Positions 35,455 through 43,287 of a stretch of 64,000 bases of DNA are shown piece after piece. Made by a program: the position numbers and the translations under genes. The notes beneath the pieces were generated by a model that worked only from the letters and a program-made list of their open reading frames with translations, ran no database searches and had not been told where the DNA came from. This DNA comes from Paeniglutamicibacter kerguelensis (GTDB lineage: Bacteria; Actinomycetota; Actinomycetes; Actinomycetales; Micrococcaceae). How positions within the stretch are numbered: the stretch's first letter is position 1; every line of letters begins with the position of its first letter. The stretch is from the NCBI RefSeq assembly GCF_017876535.1, contig NZ_JAGIOF010000001.1, forward strand, positions 806,001 through 870,000, given 5' to 3'.

Positions 35455-36543
35455 ATGTCTGAACCCACGAGTCCGGAAGCGGCCGTCATCGACGACCAAT
35501 CACCGGTCGTCCCGCACCCCACCGACGAGGCTGGCATCAACATTGCGGTGCAAGCGGCACTGGCCGCCTTTGCCGCAGCGACCAACCTGGACGAGCTGAA
35601 GACCGCACGCCTGGCCCACACCGGGGAAAAGTCCCCGCTCTCGCTCGCCAACCGCGAGATCGGCCGCCTGGACAAGAGCGAGAAGGCCATCGCCGGCAAG
35701 CTCATGGGCGCCTCCCGCGGACGCGTCAACAAGGCGCTTGCCGAACGCACCGCGGTCCTCGAGGAAGAGGATGCCGCACGCATCCTCGTCGAGGAGACTG
35801 TCGACGTCACCGCGGCCCCGCGCCGCCGCCGCGCCGGTGCCCGCCACCCGCTCTCCACCCTGCAGGACCGCGTGTCCGACATCTTCGTGGGCATGGGCTG
35901 GGAAATCGCCGAGGGCCCCGAGGTCGAGTCCGAGTGGTTCAACTTCGACGCACTGAACTTCGCGCCGGACCACCCGGCCCGCGAAATGCAGGACACCTTC
36001 TTCATCGACCCGGTGGATTCCCACCTGGTGCTGCGCACCCACACCTCCCCGGTGCAGGTCCGTTCCATGCTCGAGCGCGAGGTGCCGATCTACGTGCTGT
36101 GCCCGGGCCGCGTATACCGCACCGACGAGCTCGACGCCACGCACACCCCGGTCTTCCACCAGTTCGAGGGCCTGGCCATCGACAAGGGCCTGACCATGGC
36201 CGACCTGCGCGGCACGCTTGAGCACTTCGCCCGCCAGATGTTCGGCGAGGACGCCTCCATCCGCCTGCGCCCCAACTACTTCCCGTTCACCGAGCCTTCG
36301 GCCGAACTGGATATCTGGCACCCCGGAGCCAAGGGCGGCCCGCGCTGGATCGAATGGGGCGGCTGCGGCATGGTCAACCCCAACGTCCTGCGTGCCGCGG
36401 GCATCGACCCGGAGGAGTACTCCGGCTTTGCCTTCGGCATGGGCATCGAGCGCACGCTGATGTTCCGCAACGAGGTCCCCGACATGCGCGACATGATCGA
36501 GGGCGATATCCGCTTCAGCGAGCACTTCGGGATGGAGATCTAA
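35455..36543 (+). CDS. pheS: Phenylalanyl-tRNA synthetase alpha subunit
   Basis: 362 residues. N-terminal coiled coil (residues ~25-105), then the class II core: motif 1 around [19 protein letters not shown], motif 2 [36 protein letters not shown], and motif 3 [20 protein letters not shown]. Pairs with PheT 3 nt downstream to form the alpha2beta2 enzyme. No T-box or attenuator is obvious in the ~150 nt leader. Confidence 0.98.
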   Translation: MSEPTSPEAAVIDDQSPVVPHPTDEAGINIAVQAALAAFAAATNLDELKTARLAHTGEKSPLSLANREIGRLDKSEKAIAGKLMGASRGRVNKALAERTAVLEEEDAARILVEETVDVTAAPRRRRAGARHPLSTLQDRVSDIFVGMGWEIAEGPEVESEWFNFDALNFAPDHPAREMQDTFFIDPVDSHLVLRTHTSPVQVRSMLEREVPIYVLCPGRVYRTDELDATHTPVFHQFEGLAIDKGLTMADLRGTLEHFARQMFGEDASIRLRPNYFPFTEPSAELDIWHPGAKGGPRWIEWGGCGMVNPNVLRAAGIDPEEYSGFAFGMGIERTLMFRNEVPDMRDMIEGDIRFSEHFGMEI

Positions 36544-36546
36544 GAC

Positions 36547-39087
36547 ATGCGTATTCCACTTTCATGGCTGCGCGAGTTCGCGCAGGTACCGGCCGATGCA
36601 ACGGCCGAAGACGTCATGGCAGAACTGGTCAAGGTGGGCCTCGAGGAAGAGGACGTGCACCGTCCCGCCGACGAGCTCTCCGGCCCGATCGTCGTGGGCC
36701 AGGTGCTCTCCGTCGTCAAGGAGGAGCAGACCAACGGCAAGACCATCAACTGGTGCCAGGTCCGCGTGGTGCCCGAGGGCACCGAGCAGACCCTGACCAA
36801 CGAGGGCATCGACCCCTCCGGCGTGCAGGGCATCATCTGCGGTGCGCACAACTTCGTGGAGGGTGACAAGGTCGTCGTCACGCTTCCCGGCGCCGTGCTG
36901 CCGGGCGACTTCAAGATCAGCGCCCGCAAGACCTACGGCCACCTCTCGGCCGGCATGATCGCCTCCTCCCGCGAGCTGGGCATCGGCGACGACCACGACG
37001 GCATCATCGTGCTCTCCCGCCTGGGCCTTGACCCGGAGATCGGCACCGACGCGATGGAGCTGCTGGGTCTCTACGACCAGGCCGCGGAAATCAACGTCAC
37101 CCCGGACCGCTCCTACGCGTTCTCGATCCGCGGCGTGGCCCGCGAATTCGCACACGCCACCGGCACCGCATACACCGACCCGGCCTCGCTGGTCACGGTG
37201 GACACGGCAACCGGCGCCGGATACCCGGTCAACCTGGCGGACACCGCGGGCATCTACGGCAAGGACGGCTGCGACCGCTTTGTCACCCGCAGCGTCACCG
37301 GCGTGGACCCCTCGCTGCCGACCCCGCCGTGGATGGCCAGCCGACTGAGCCTTGCGGGCATGCGTTCGATCTCGCTGGTCGTCGACATCTCCAACTACGT
37401 CATGCTTGAGCTCGGCCAGCCGCTGCACTTCTACGACGCGGACAAGCTCACCGGCGAGATCACGGTGCGCCGCGCCAACCCGGGGGAGACCCTGAAGACC
37501 CTGGACGGCAAGGAGCGCAAGCTGCACCTCGAGGACCTGCTGATCACCGACGGCTCCGGCGCCATCGGCATCGCCGGAGTCATGGGCGGCGGGGCCACCG
37601 AGGTCTCGGACACCACGACCAACGTGCTGATCGAGGCCGCGCACTTCGAGCCGATCTCGATCGCCCGCTCGCGCCGCCGCCACAAGTTGCCCTCCGAGGC
37701 GTCCAAGCGCTTCGAGCGCGGCGTGGACTGGGAGATCGCCGACGTGGCGGCCCAGCGCGCCGTGGACCTGCTGGTCGAGCTGGCCGACGGCACCGCCACC
37801 ACGCTTGTCACCGACGTGGGAACCGCGCCGGAAGGCGTTGTCATCGAGCTGCCGGAGCACTTCGCCTCGCAGCTGATCGGCGTGGACTACACCCCGGAGC
37901 AGATCACCTGGGCGCTGACCGAAATCGGTGCGCAGGTCGAGGCCGTCGACGGCGGCTACAAGGTGACGGCCCCGTCGTGGCGCCCGGACCTTGCCACCAA
38001 GCAGGACCTGACCGAGGAAATCGCGCGTCTGGTGGGCTACCACCTGATCCCGGCGACGCTTCCGACGGCTCCTCCGGGCCGCGGCCTGACCCGCGTCCAA
38101 TCCCAGCGCCGCCGCGTCATGGCTGCACTGGCCGATTCGGGCCTCACCGAGGTGCTGTCCTACCCGTTCCTTTCCGCGGCGCAGAACAACACTTTCGGCG
38201 CCCCGGAAGCCGGCGAGGTTCCGGCCGTGAAGCTGTCCAACCCGCTCTCCAGCGAGTTCGGATTCATGCGGACCTCGATCCTGCCGGGCCTGCTGGGCAT
38301 CGCCCGCCGCAACCACGGACGCGGCTTCCGCGACCTGGCCCTCTACGAGGCTGGGCTGGTGTTCCTGCCGGGAGAGACCTTGGGCACCTCCTCGATCCCG
38401 CCGCTGGGCGTCAAGCCCTCCGACGCGGAACTGGATGCCCTCTACGGCGGCCTGCCGCACCAGCCGATGCACATCGCCGCGGTGCTGACCGGGCACGATT
38501 CGCCGGTTGCGGCCGCGCACACCCCGCGCGCCTACGACTGGGCTGACGCGCTGGATGTCGCCAAGCTCGTTTCCGACGTGCTGGGCGTGGAGGTTGTCGT
38601 CTCGCAGGGAGCCCACCAGGCGTTCCACCCGGGTCGCACCGCGGCGCTCTCGCTGCGCAACGGCACCCCGGTCGGCTACGCCGGCGAGTTGCACCCGAAG
38701 CTGCTGGCCGAGCTGGACCTGCCGGAGCGCACCGTCGCCATGGAAATCGACGCGGATACGCTCTTCGAGGCATCCGCCGACGTGATCGTCGCCAAGGAAA
38801 TCTCCGCCTTCCCGATCTCCACCCAGGACGTCGCCCTGGTGGTCAACTCCTCCGTGGTCGCCGCGGACGTGTTGGAGACCCTGCGCGAGGGCGCCGGTGA
38901 ACTCCTGGAAGACATCGCGCTCTTCGACGTGTACTCGGGCACCGGCATCGAGGACGGAAAGAAGTCGCTGGCCTTCGGCCTGCGTTTCCGTGCCACAGAC
39001 CGCACGTTGACCGCTGACGAGGCCTCGGAGGCGCGTGCCGCCGCCGTGGCCCTGGCTGCCGAGCGATTCGCGGCCGTGCAGCGCTAG
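36547..39087 (+). CDS. pheT: Phenylalanyl-tRNA synthetase beta subunit
   Basis: 846 residues, long-type beta subunit. Order: N-terminal MRIPLSWLREFAQVPAD, an EMAP/tRNA-binding domain (IVVGQVLSVVKEEQTNGKTI), the B3/B4 editing domain, B5, a catalytically dead synthetase-like core, and a C-terminal anticodon-binding FDX-ACB domain (AFPISTQDVALVVNSSVVAA onward). B3/B4 removes mischarged tyrosine. Starts 3 nt after pheS. Two hairpins follow it. Confidence 0.97.
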   Translation: MRIPLSWLREFAQVPADATAEDVMAELVKVGLEEEDVHRPADELSGPIVVGQVLSVVKEEQTNGKTINWCQVRVVPEGTEQTLTNEGIDPSGVQGIICGAHNFVEGDKVVVTLPGAVLPGDFKISARKTYGHLSAGMIASSRELGIGDDHDGIIVLSRLGLDPEIGTDAMELLGLYDQAAEINVTPDRSYAFSIRGVAREFAHATGTAYTDPASLVTVDTATGAGYPVNLADTAGIYGKDGCDRFVTRSVTGVDPSLPTPPWMASRLSLAGMRSISLVVDISNYVMLELGQPLHFYDADKLTGEITVRRANPGETLKTLDGKERKLHLEDLLITDGSGAIGIAGVMGGGATEVSDTTTNVLIEAAHFEPISIARSRRRHKLPSEASKRFERGVDWEIADVAAQRAVDLLVELADGTATTLVTDVGTAPEGVVIELPEHFASQLIGVDYTPEQITWALTEIGAQVEAVDGGYKVTAPSWRPDLATKQDLTEEIARLVGYHLIPATLPTAPPGRGLTRVQSQRRRVMAALADSGLTEVLSYPFLSAAQNNTFGAPEAGEVPAVKLSNPLSSEFGFMRTSILPGLLGIARRNHGRGFRDLALYEAGLVFLPGETLGTSSIPPLGVKPSDAELDALYGGLPHQPMHIAAVLTGHDSPVAAAHTPRAYDWADALDVAKLVSDVLGVEVVVSQGAHQAFHPGRTAALSLRNGTPVGYAGELHPKLLAELDLPERTVAMEIDADTLFEASADVIVAKEISAFPISTQDVALVVNSSVVAADVLETLREGAGELLEDIALFDVYSGTGIEDGKKSLAFGLRFRATDRTLTADEASEARAAAVALAAERFAAVQR

Positions 39088-39110
39088 GCTCCACAGGACT
39101 TGATCCTCGC

Positions 39111-39161
39111 AGGGGGTCGGCACGACTTCGCCATTTGGTGGCGGGGGAGTGCCGGCCCCCT
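39111..39161 (+). terminator. Two-part hairpin after pheT, probable terminator
   Basis: 13-bp outer stem AGGGGGTCGGCAC / GTGCCGGCCCCCT (one G-T pair) encloses an inner stem CGCCA / TGGCG. No T-run, so it may be a structured spacer instead. Confidence 0.5.
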
Positions 39162-39231
39162 TCGGCCTTAAGTCCCCGGGACGAAGCGATGCCAACAACC
39201 ACGGAAAGTCGCCAGGCGGCCGTAACACGTA

Positions 39232-39269
39232 AACGCCAGGAACCCCGAGAACGCGGGATTCCTGGCGTT
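39232..39269. terminator. Inverted repeat, probable terminator
   Basis: Arms AACGCCAGGAA / TTCCTGGCGTT with an inner CCCG/CGGG pairing. The 39088-39479 gap otherwise shows no gene. Confidence 0.6.
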
Positions 39270-39479
39270 CCGTCCAACATGACTTCTATCTAACGCAGTT
39301 TCGGATCAACGACCTTGCAGAGGCCCCGGGCCGTGTCCGGAATTCCAACCAAGGTACTGTCTGGGCAGCAGAGTCTCAACGTGGCCAAACGTTCCTTCAC
39401 ATGACTTCCGTCGTGAAGTGAACCTGCAAACGAAATGAACGAATTCAACGCACCTCGGGGAGACCAGCGGCTGGATCAG

Positions 39480-40490
39480 TCATTCCGCGAATCGATACAG
39501 GCGGAAGATCTTGCGCCCGGCGCTGTCGCGGTTGGTCGGATTCAGGCTGTGTATCACGCGCACCTTTCCGCCACTGGTCGGATCGGCTTCCACCTTGATG
39601 CCCTCCGATTCGAGGGATCCGAGGTAGTTTCCCTTGACGACGTAGGTCCGGTCATGCCGGATCTTTCCGCCGTTCGTGTAGGCATAGCGGTAGATCGTGG
39701 GTGAGGATCCTGCCGGCCCGCCAAAAATATAGAGGAATTTCTTGTTGGTCCCCACGCCCTTGATGTCGAACCCCTGGAAGGAACCGTGCGGGCGCTTCGG
39801 TTCCTTGAACCGGGACACCATCAGGTCCTTGGCCTTGGAGATCGCCAGTTTCTGTCCTGGCGCCTTCAACATGCGTCCCGTCAGTGCCGCGGTCTTGTAG
39901 ACGGCGTAGTAGTGGGATGAACCGACCGTGATGCTGATGGCCAGCCTGTCGTCCCCGTCGGCAAGTGCGACGTTGCTGCGGGTCGCGTTGCCGGACTTTC
40001 CCGGGACGATCGCGGCGAGGTTTTTCAGCATGCCCACCCGGTGGTAGCCCGCTTTTTTCGAACCCGCGGGGGCTTTTTTGTACTCGATCAGCGAGATCGT
40101 CCGCGAGAAGTAGTACGGCGGAATTCCGTTCGAGGTACTCCCTATCCATACGTAGGTCCGGCCCTTTTTCGTGTACACCTCGAGTGATTCGCCGTGCCCG
40201 TATCCTTTCAGCATGACGCTGTCCCGCTGGGTGCATGTTCCCGTTGCCGTGCGTGTGCACCTCGACAACCGGGTGTCCTGGCCGACTTGTTGCGCGATGT
40301 AGACGTCCTTGCCTGCGCCATTGTCGAACGCCTGAATGGCCTGGTCCTGTACGGGCGGATCAAACCGAAAAATACGGTCGGAATTCAGCTTGCGCGTTAC
40401 AACGGAATTGGCAGCCAGCCCAGGTGCGTCCGAGGTCATGAGCAGCATGGCCAAAGCTCCGGCGGCGAACCTGAGCATCATTTTTCTCAT
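39480..40490 (-). CDS. Secreted helveticin-J-like protein
   Basis: 336 residues from ATG 40490 (a GGGGGGAC stretch lies upstream). Signal peptide MRKMMLRFAAGALAMLLMTS with probable cleavage after GLAANS. The mature part is a beta-rich, propeller-like chain: QAFDNGAGKDVYIAQQV, GYGHGESLEVYTKKGRTYVW, SFQGFDIKGVGTNKKFLYIF and ESEGIKVEADPTSGGKVRVI. These match the layout of helveticin J, a class III bacteriocin of Lactobacillus, as I remember it (GGHTQTWE, SIQGYDLD, SEVESIQI). Family membership is moderately sure. Antibacterial activity is not shown, since many such proteins are unstudied. No immunity gene is visible beside it. First gene of the accessory block. Confidence 0.65.
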   Translation of the reverse strand: MRKMMLRFAAGALAMLLMTSDAPGLAANSVVTRKLNSDRIFRFDPPVQDQAIQAFDNGAGKDVYIAQQVGQDTRLSRCTRTATGTCTQRDSVMLKGYGHGESLEVYTKKGRTYVWIGSTSNGIPPYYFSRTISLIEYKKAPAGSKKAGYHRVGMLKNLAAIVPGKSGNATRSNVALADGDDRLAISITVGSSHYYAVYKTAALTGRMLKAPGQKLAISKAKDLMVSRFKEPKRPHGSFQGFDIKGVGTNKKFLYIFGGPAGSSPTIYRYAYTNGGKIRHDRTYVVKGNYLGSLESEGIKVEADPTSGGKVRVIHSLNPTNRDSAGRKIFRLYRFAE

Positions 40491-41043
40491 CGGACACTGT
40501 CCCCCCAACGGTGTTGAATTAGTAAATTCACTAGTTCTCTGGGCCCAAGTGGAATCAGTATATGACCGGCCCAATCAATCGCAAGGGCTCGCTTGAACCC
40601 AATAAACCGCTGCGCGGCCCGCGACGATGCGCCACGGGGGACAACCCCGCTTTCTTTGCGCCTGGATTCCGTCCTGACAAGGGTTTGCGTAGCAGACATG
40701 GGACTGGACATGATTGCTCACAAAGTAATAACAATGCATATGAACGGCCTTTAGAGTCGGTTGCGCAAGGCTCCCGGGCCTTCCCCGTGGCCCCTGGCCG
40801 AACCGCATGCCAAACCGCCCGCGAAGCGCTTGCCCGGCAGGATGCAGGCGATCAGCGTCGGGACCGAGGCGAGCGGTACACCGGCCCTTGGCCGGTGGTG
40901 GCCCATGGTCTTCGGACAGCCAGGGAACCCGGTGACCACTGGAAGGCAGGGCCTGTACCGTCTGCCCTCGCCCGGTTCCCGCTGGTGTATCGTCGTGATC
41001 GGCGGTGCCCGGCAAGATGTTGAAGGAGCGCTGAAGGCGAGCG
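40491..41043. other. 553-bp gap between the helveticin-like gene and PPTase 1
   Basis: No intact gene. The left part (40491-40745) is the helveticin-like gene's promoter region and is lower in GC than its surroundings. The right part contains the permease remnant at 40790-40963. Confidence 0.5.
40790..40963 (-). pseudogene. Remnant of a MalG-type sugar ABC permease C-terminus
   Basis: Minus-strand translation of 40790-40873 gives ASVPTLIACILPGKRFAGGL then ACGSARG. The intact permease at 49749-50639 ends ASVPTLIVYILLGKYFVGGL then MSGSVKG. At DNA level 40849-40872 is identical to 49811-49834 (24 bp), with weaker match on the stop side. Upstream, YRPCLPVVTGFPG (to ~40963) resembles the YTLPV-GL-FQG region of such permeases, so the fragment may reach there. 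The stop is lost and the 5' part is missing where PPTase 1 begins. Confidence 0.6.
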
Positions 41044-41829
41044 ATGGACAATCGAGGTTCTGGCGACAACCACGGAAACGGCGACGGTGCCGGGAATACC
41101 GCGGTTGCGCAGCCGTGGTGGGCCGTGGCCGCGCTCGAGTCCGCCGCGCGGTACCCCGGAATCCGGTTGGATCCCGCCGAATCCGAACGGGCCGTGGCCT
41201 ATGCCCACGGACGCCCGCGCGACGATTTTGTGGCCGGGCGGATGCTGGCCAGGGTGCTGGCCGCCGAACTGTTGAACCGGGCATGGCCCGGAGAACCGAC
41301 CGGCCCCGGGGCGCTCGACCTGGCGCAGCACTGTCCGCATTGCGGGGCCGACGGTCACGGGACTCCGTTGCTGCGGGTGCCGGGCCGCGGGCAGACATTC
41401 CGGCTGTCCTATGCGCGAGCCTCGGGTTGGCTGCTGCTGGCCCTTGCCCCCGGAAACACCCGGATCGGCGCGGACCTGGCAGATCTGAGTGATCCAGCCT
41501 TCGCGTCCACCGGCGGTGGAAGGCTGCTGGAGGACTATGCTTACGGGCCGGCCGAACGCAAGGTGCTGGCGCGGCTGGACCCCGACTCCCGGCTGCGGCG
41601 GCAGGCCGAATGGTGGACCCTCAAGGAAGCGGTCGCCAAGGCCGACGGAGAGGGGCTGGCGGGGGCCGGGGGAATCCCCGTGGTCATCGGCCGAAAACGC
41701 CACGCGTTGCTGGCAATGCCGAAGACCCGCATGCTCGGCATCGGGCCGGGGGAGCGGGACAGCCTTGGCACGGCACTGCCAGCGCGTTTGGTCGGCAGCA
41801 TCGTATGGGTGCCGCCGCCCGCCGGGTAG
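41044..41829 (+). CDS. 4'-phosphopantetheinyl transferase superfamily protein (copy 1)
   Basis: 261 residues. PPTases move the phosphopantetheine arm of CoA to a carrier-protein serine. Visible motifs: RPRDDFVAGRMLARVLAAEL, LAQHCPHCGADGHGTPLLR, LSYARASGWLLLALAP (equivalent of the FSLSH region), GADLADL (metal-binding Asp) and EWWTLKEAVAKADGEGL (the W-x2-KEA motif). Residues are similar to copy 2 (48917-49669) along the whole length. It converges on the M1 peptidase gene with a 21-nt gap. Carrier domains of the adjacent synthetase are the obvious target. ATG 41044 start is supported only by a weak GAAGGCGAG. Confidence 0.85.
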   Translation: MDNRGSGDNHGNGDGAGNTAVAQPWWAVAALESAARYPGIRLDPAESERAVAYAHGRPRDDFVAGRMLARVLAAELLNRAWPGEPTGPGALDLAQHCPHCGADGHGTPLLRVPGRGQTFRLSYARASGWLLLALAPGNTRIGADLADLSDPAFASTGGGRLLEDYAYGPAERKVLARLDPDSRLRRQAEWWTLKEAVAKADGEGLAGAGGIPVVIGRKRHALLAMPKTRMLGIGPGERDSLGTALPARLVGSIVWVPPPAG

Positions 41830-41850
41830 CGGGCGGCTCGATGGCGGCCT

Positions 41851-43287
41851 TCAGTGCCTGCCCGCGTGCGCCGAAACGTCCGTGGTCACGGGGTTTGCGG
41901 GGCTGGGCGGCAACGCCGGCAGTTCCTTGTCAAAGAGCCATGGCTTGAGCATTTCCCCGGCCGAGAAGCCCGCGGGTGCGTGTGTGTCGACCCGGTCGCG
42001 GAAGAGCTCGTAGGTGACGGTGCCGTGCCGCTGTCCGGCCGTCCAGTCGCGCAACAACGCGAAGAAGGCGGAGTCGCCGAGGTGCAGCCGCAGTGCATGC
42101 AGTGCCAGTGCCCCGCGCTTGTAGACACGGTCATCGAACATATCTGCGGGCCCCGGGTCCCCGACGGCGATGTCCTGCGGGAGGTTCCGCAATTGCGCCC
42201 AGGCCAGCCGTGCGCGCTCGTCGGCGTCGGCGTTTCCGGAGGCCTCGGACCAGATCCACTCGGCATAGCAGGCGAAGCCCTCGTGCAGCCAGATGTCCTC
42301 CCACCTGCCGACGGTCAGCGAGTTGCCGAACCACTGGTGGGACAGTTCGTGGGCGATCAGCCGCTGTTGTTCCCAGCCGGGCCGCAGGTGGTTGCTGCCC
42401 AGGATGCAGATCCCGTGCGCCTCCAGCGGGATTTCAAGTTCGTCGTCGGTGACCACCACGGTGTAGGCGTCGAAGGGGTACGGGCCGAAGGCCTCGATGA
42501 AGGTCTCCATCATCCGCGGCTGTTCCGCCAAGGCCGAACGGGCTTGTGCCAATCGGGCCGGATTCGAGGCTATCCACTGCGGGACGGTTCCCCGGCCACC
42601 GGCGTGCCGGCCCCCGCCCGGCGGGGGAGCGGCCTCGGCCAACGGCGCCAGCGCGTAGCGGCCGATCTGGAGGGTGGCCAGGTAGGTGGCCATGGGCTCG
42701 TTGACCTCGTAGGTCCACTGTTCCCGGCTTGAGCGCCGCTGGCGCCCGACGAGTTCCCCGTTGCACACGGGGCGGTATCCGGCATCGGTGGCCACGGCGA
42801 TGCGGAACGTCGCCTTCTGGCTGGGGTGGTCGTTGCAGGGGAACCAGGTGGCAGCCCCGTTGGGCTGCCCGGCCACCAGCACGCCGTCGGCCAGTTCCTC
42901 CCAGCCAACTTCCCCCCACGCCCCGCGGCGCACGTTAGGGGTCCCGCCGTAGCGGATCTCGAGTATGAATTCCTCCCCGGCCCGCAGGGGAGCGGGCAGC
43001 AGGAGCTCCAGCTTTCCGGCCCTTTGCGCCTGGCGGGCGACCTTGGCCCCGTTGACGCTGGCCTTCGAGACGCGCAGCCCGGCCAGGTCCAAGCCCAGCC
43101 TGCTGAGGTCGGTTTCGGCGATCCCGGTGATGAGCGCGCGCCCGTCGAGCCGGTTGCCGCCCAACTTGCAGTCCAAGTCCAGGTCGTAGTGCAGGACCCG
43201 GTATCCGGGGTTTCCGGATTCGGGCACGTAGGGGTCCGGGATGAAGGCCGCGTGCCGGCCGTGGGTGGCGTTCGTCGTGGGTATCAT
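41851..43287 (-). CDS. M1 family zinc metallopeptidase (aminopeptidase)
   Basis: 478 residues, shorter than aminopeptidase N because the C-terminal superhelix is reduced. The N-terminal beta domain has YRVLHYDLDLDCKLGGNRLD. The catalytic domain has HELSH at 313-317 and E336 (HExxHx18E), TDDELEIPLEAHG in place of the GAMEN exopeptidase motif, and RWEDIWLHEGFACYAEW. No signal peptide, so cytosolic. Its ATG overlaps the stop of the synthetase by 4 nt, so the two proteins are made together. It might trim or degrade the synthetase product, or protect the producer; this is inference. Confidence 0.9.
   Translation of the reverse strand: MIPTTNATHGRHAAFIPDPYVPESGNPGYRVLHYDLDLDCKLGGNRLDGRALITGIAETDLSRLGLDLAGLRVSKASVNGAKVARQAQRAGKLELLLPAPLRAGEEFILEIRYGGTPNVRRGAWGEVGWEELADGVLVAGQPNGAATWFPCNDHPSQKATFRIAVATDAGYRPVCNGELVGRQRRSSREQWTYEVNEPMATYLATLQIGRYALAPLAEAAPPPGGGRHAGGRGTVPQWIASNPARLAQARSALAEQPRMMETFIEAFGPYPFDAYTVVVTDDELEIPLEAHGICILGSNHLRPGWEQQRLIAHELSHQWFGNSLTVGRWEDIWLHEGFACYAEWIWSEASGNADADERARLAWAQLRNLPQDIAVGDPGPADMFDDRVYKRGALALHALRLHLGDSAFFALLRDWTAGQRHGTVTYELFRDRVDTHAPAGFSAGEMLKPWLFDKELPALPPSPANPVTTDVSAHAGRH

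Noticed and set aside
36562..39228. 888-residue open frame on the minus strand opposite pheT
   Set aside because: Shadow of the GC-rich pheT gene; low-complexity composition and no family motif.
39435..39704. 89-residue plus-strand frame beginning MNEFNAPRGD
   Set aside because: Mostly antisense to the helveticin-like gene, no ribosome binding site and no family resemblance.
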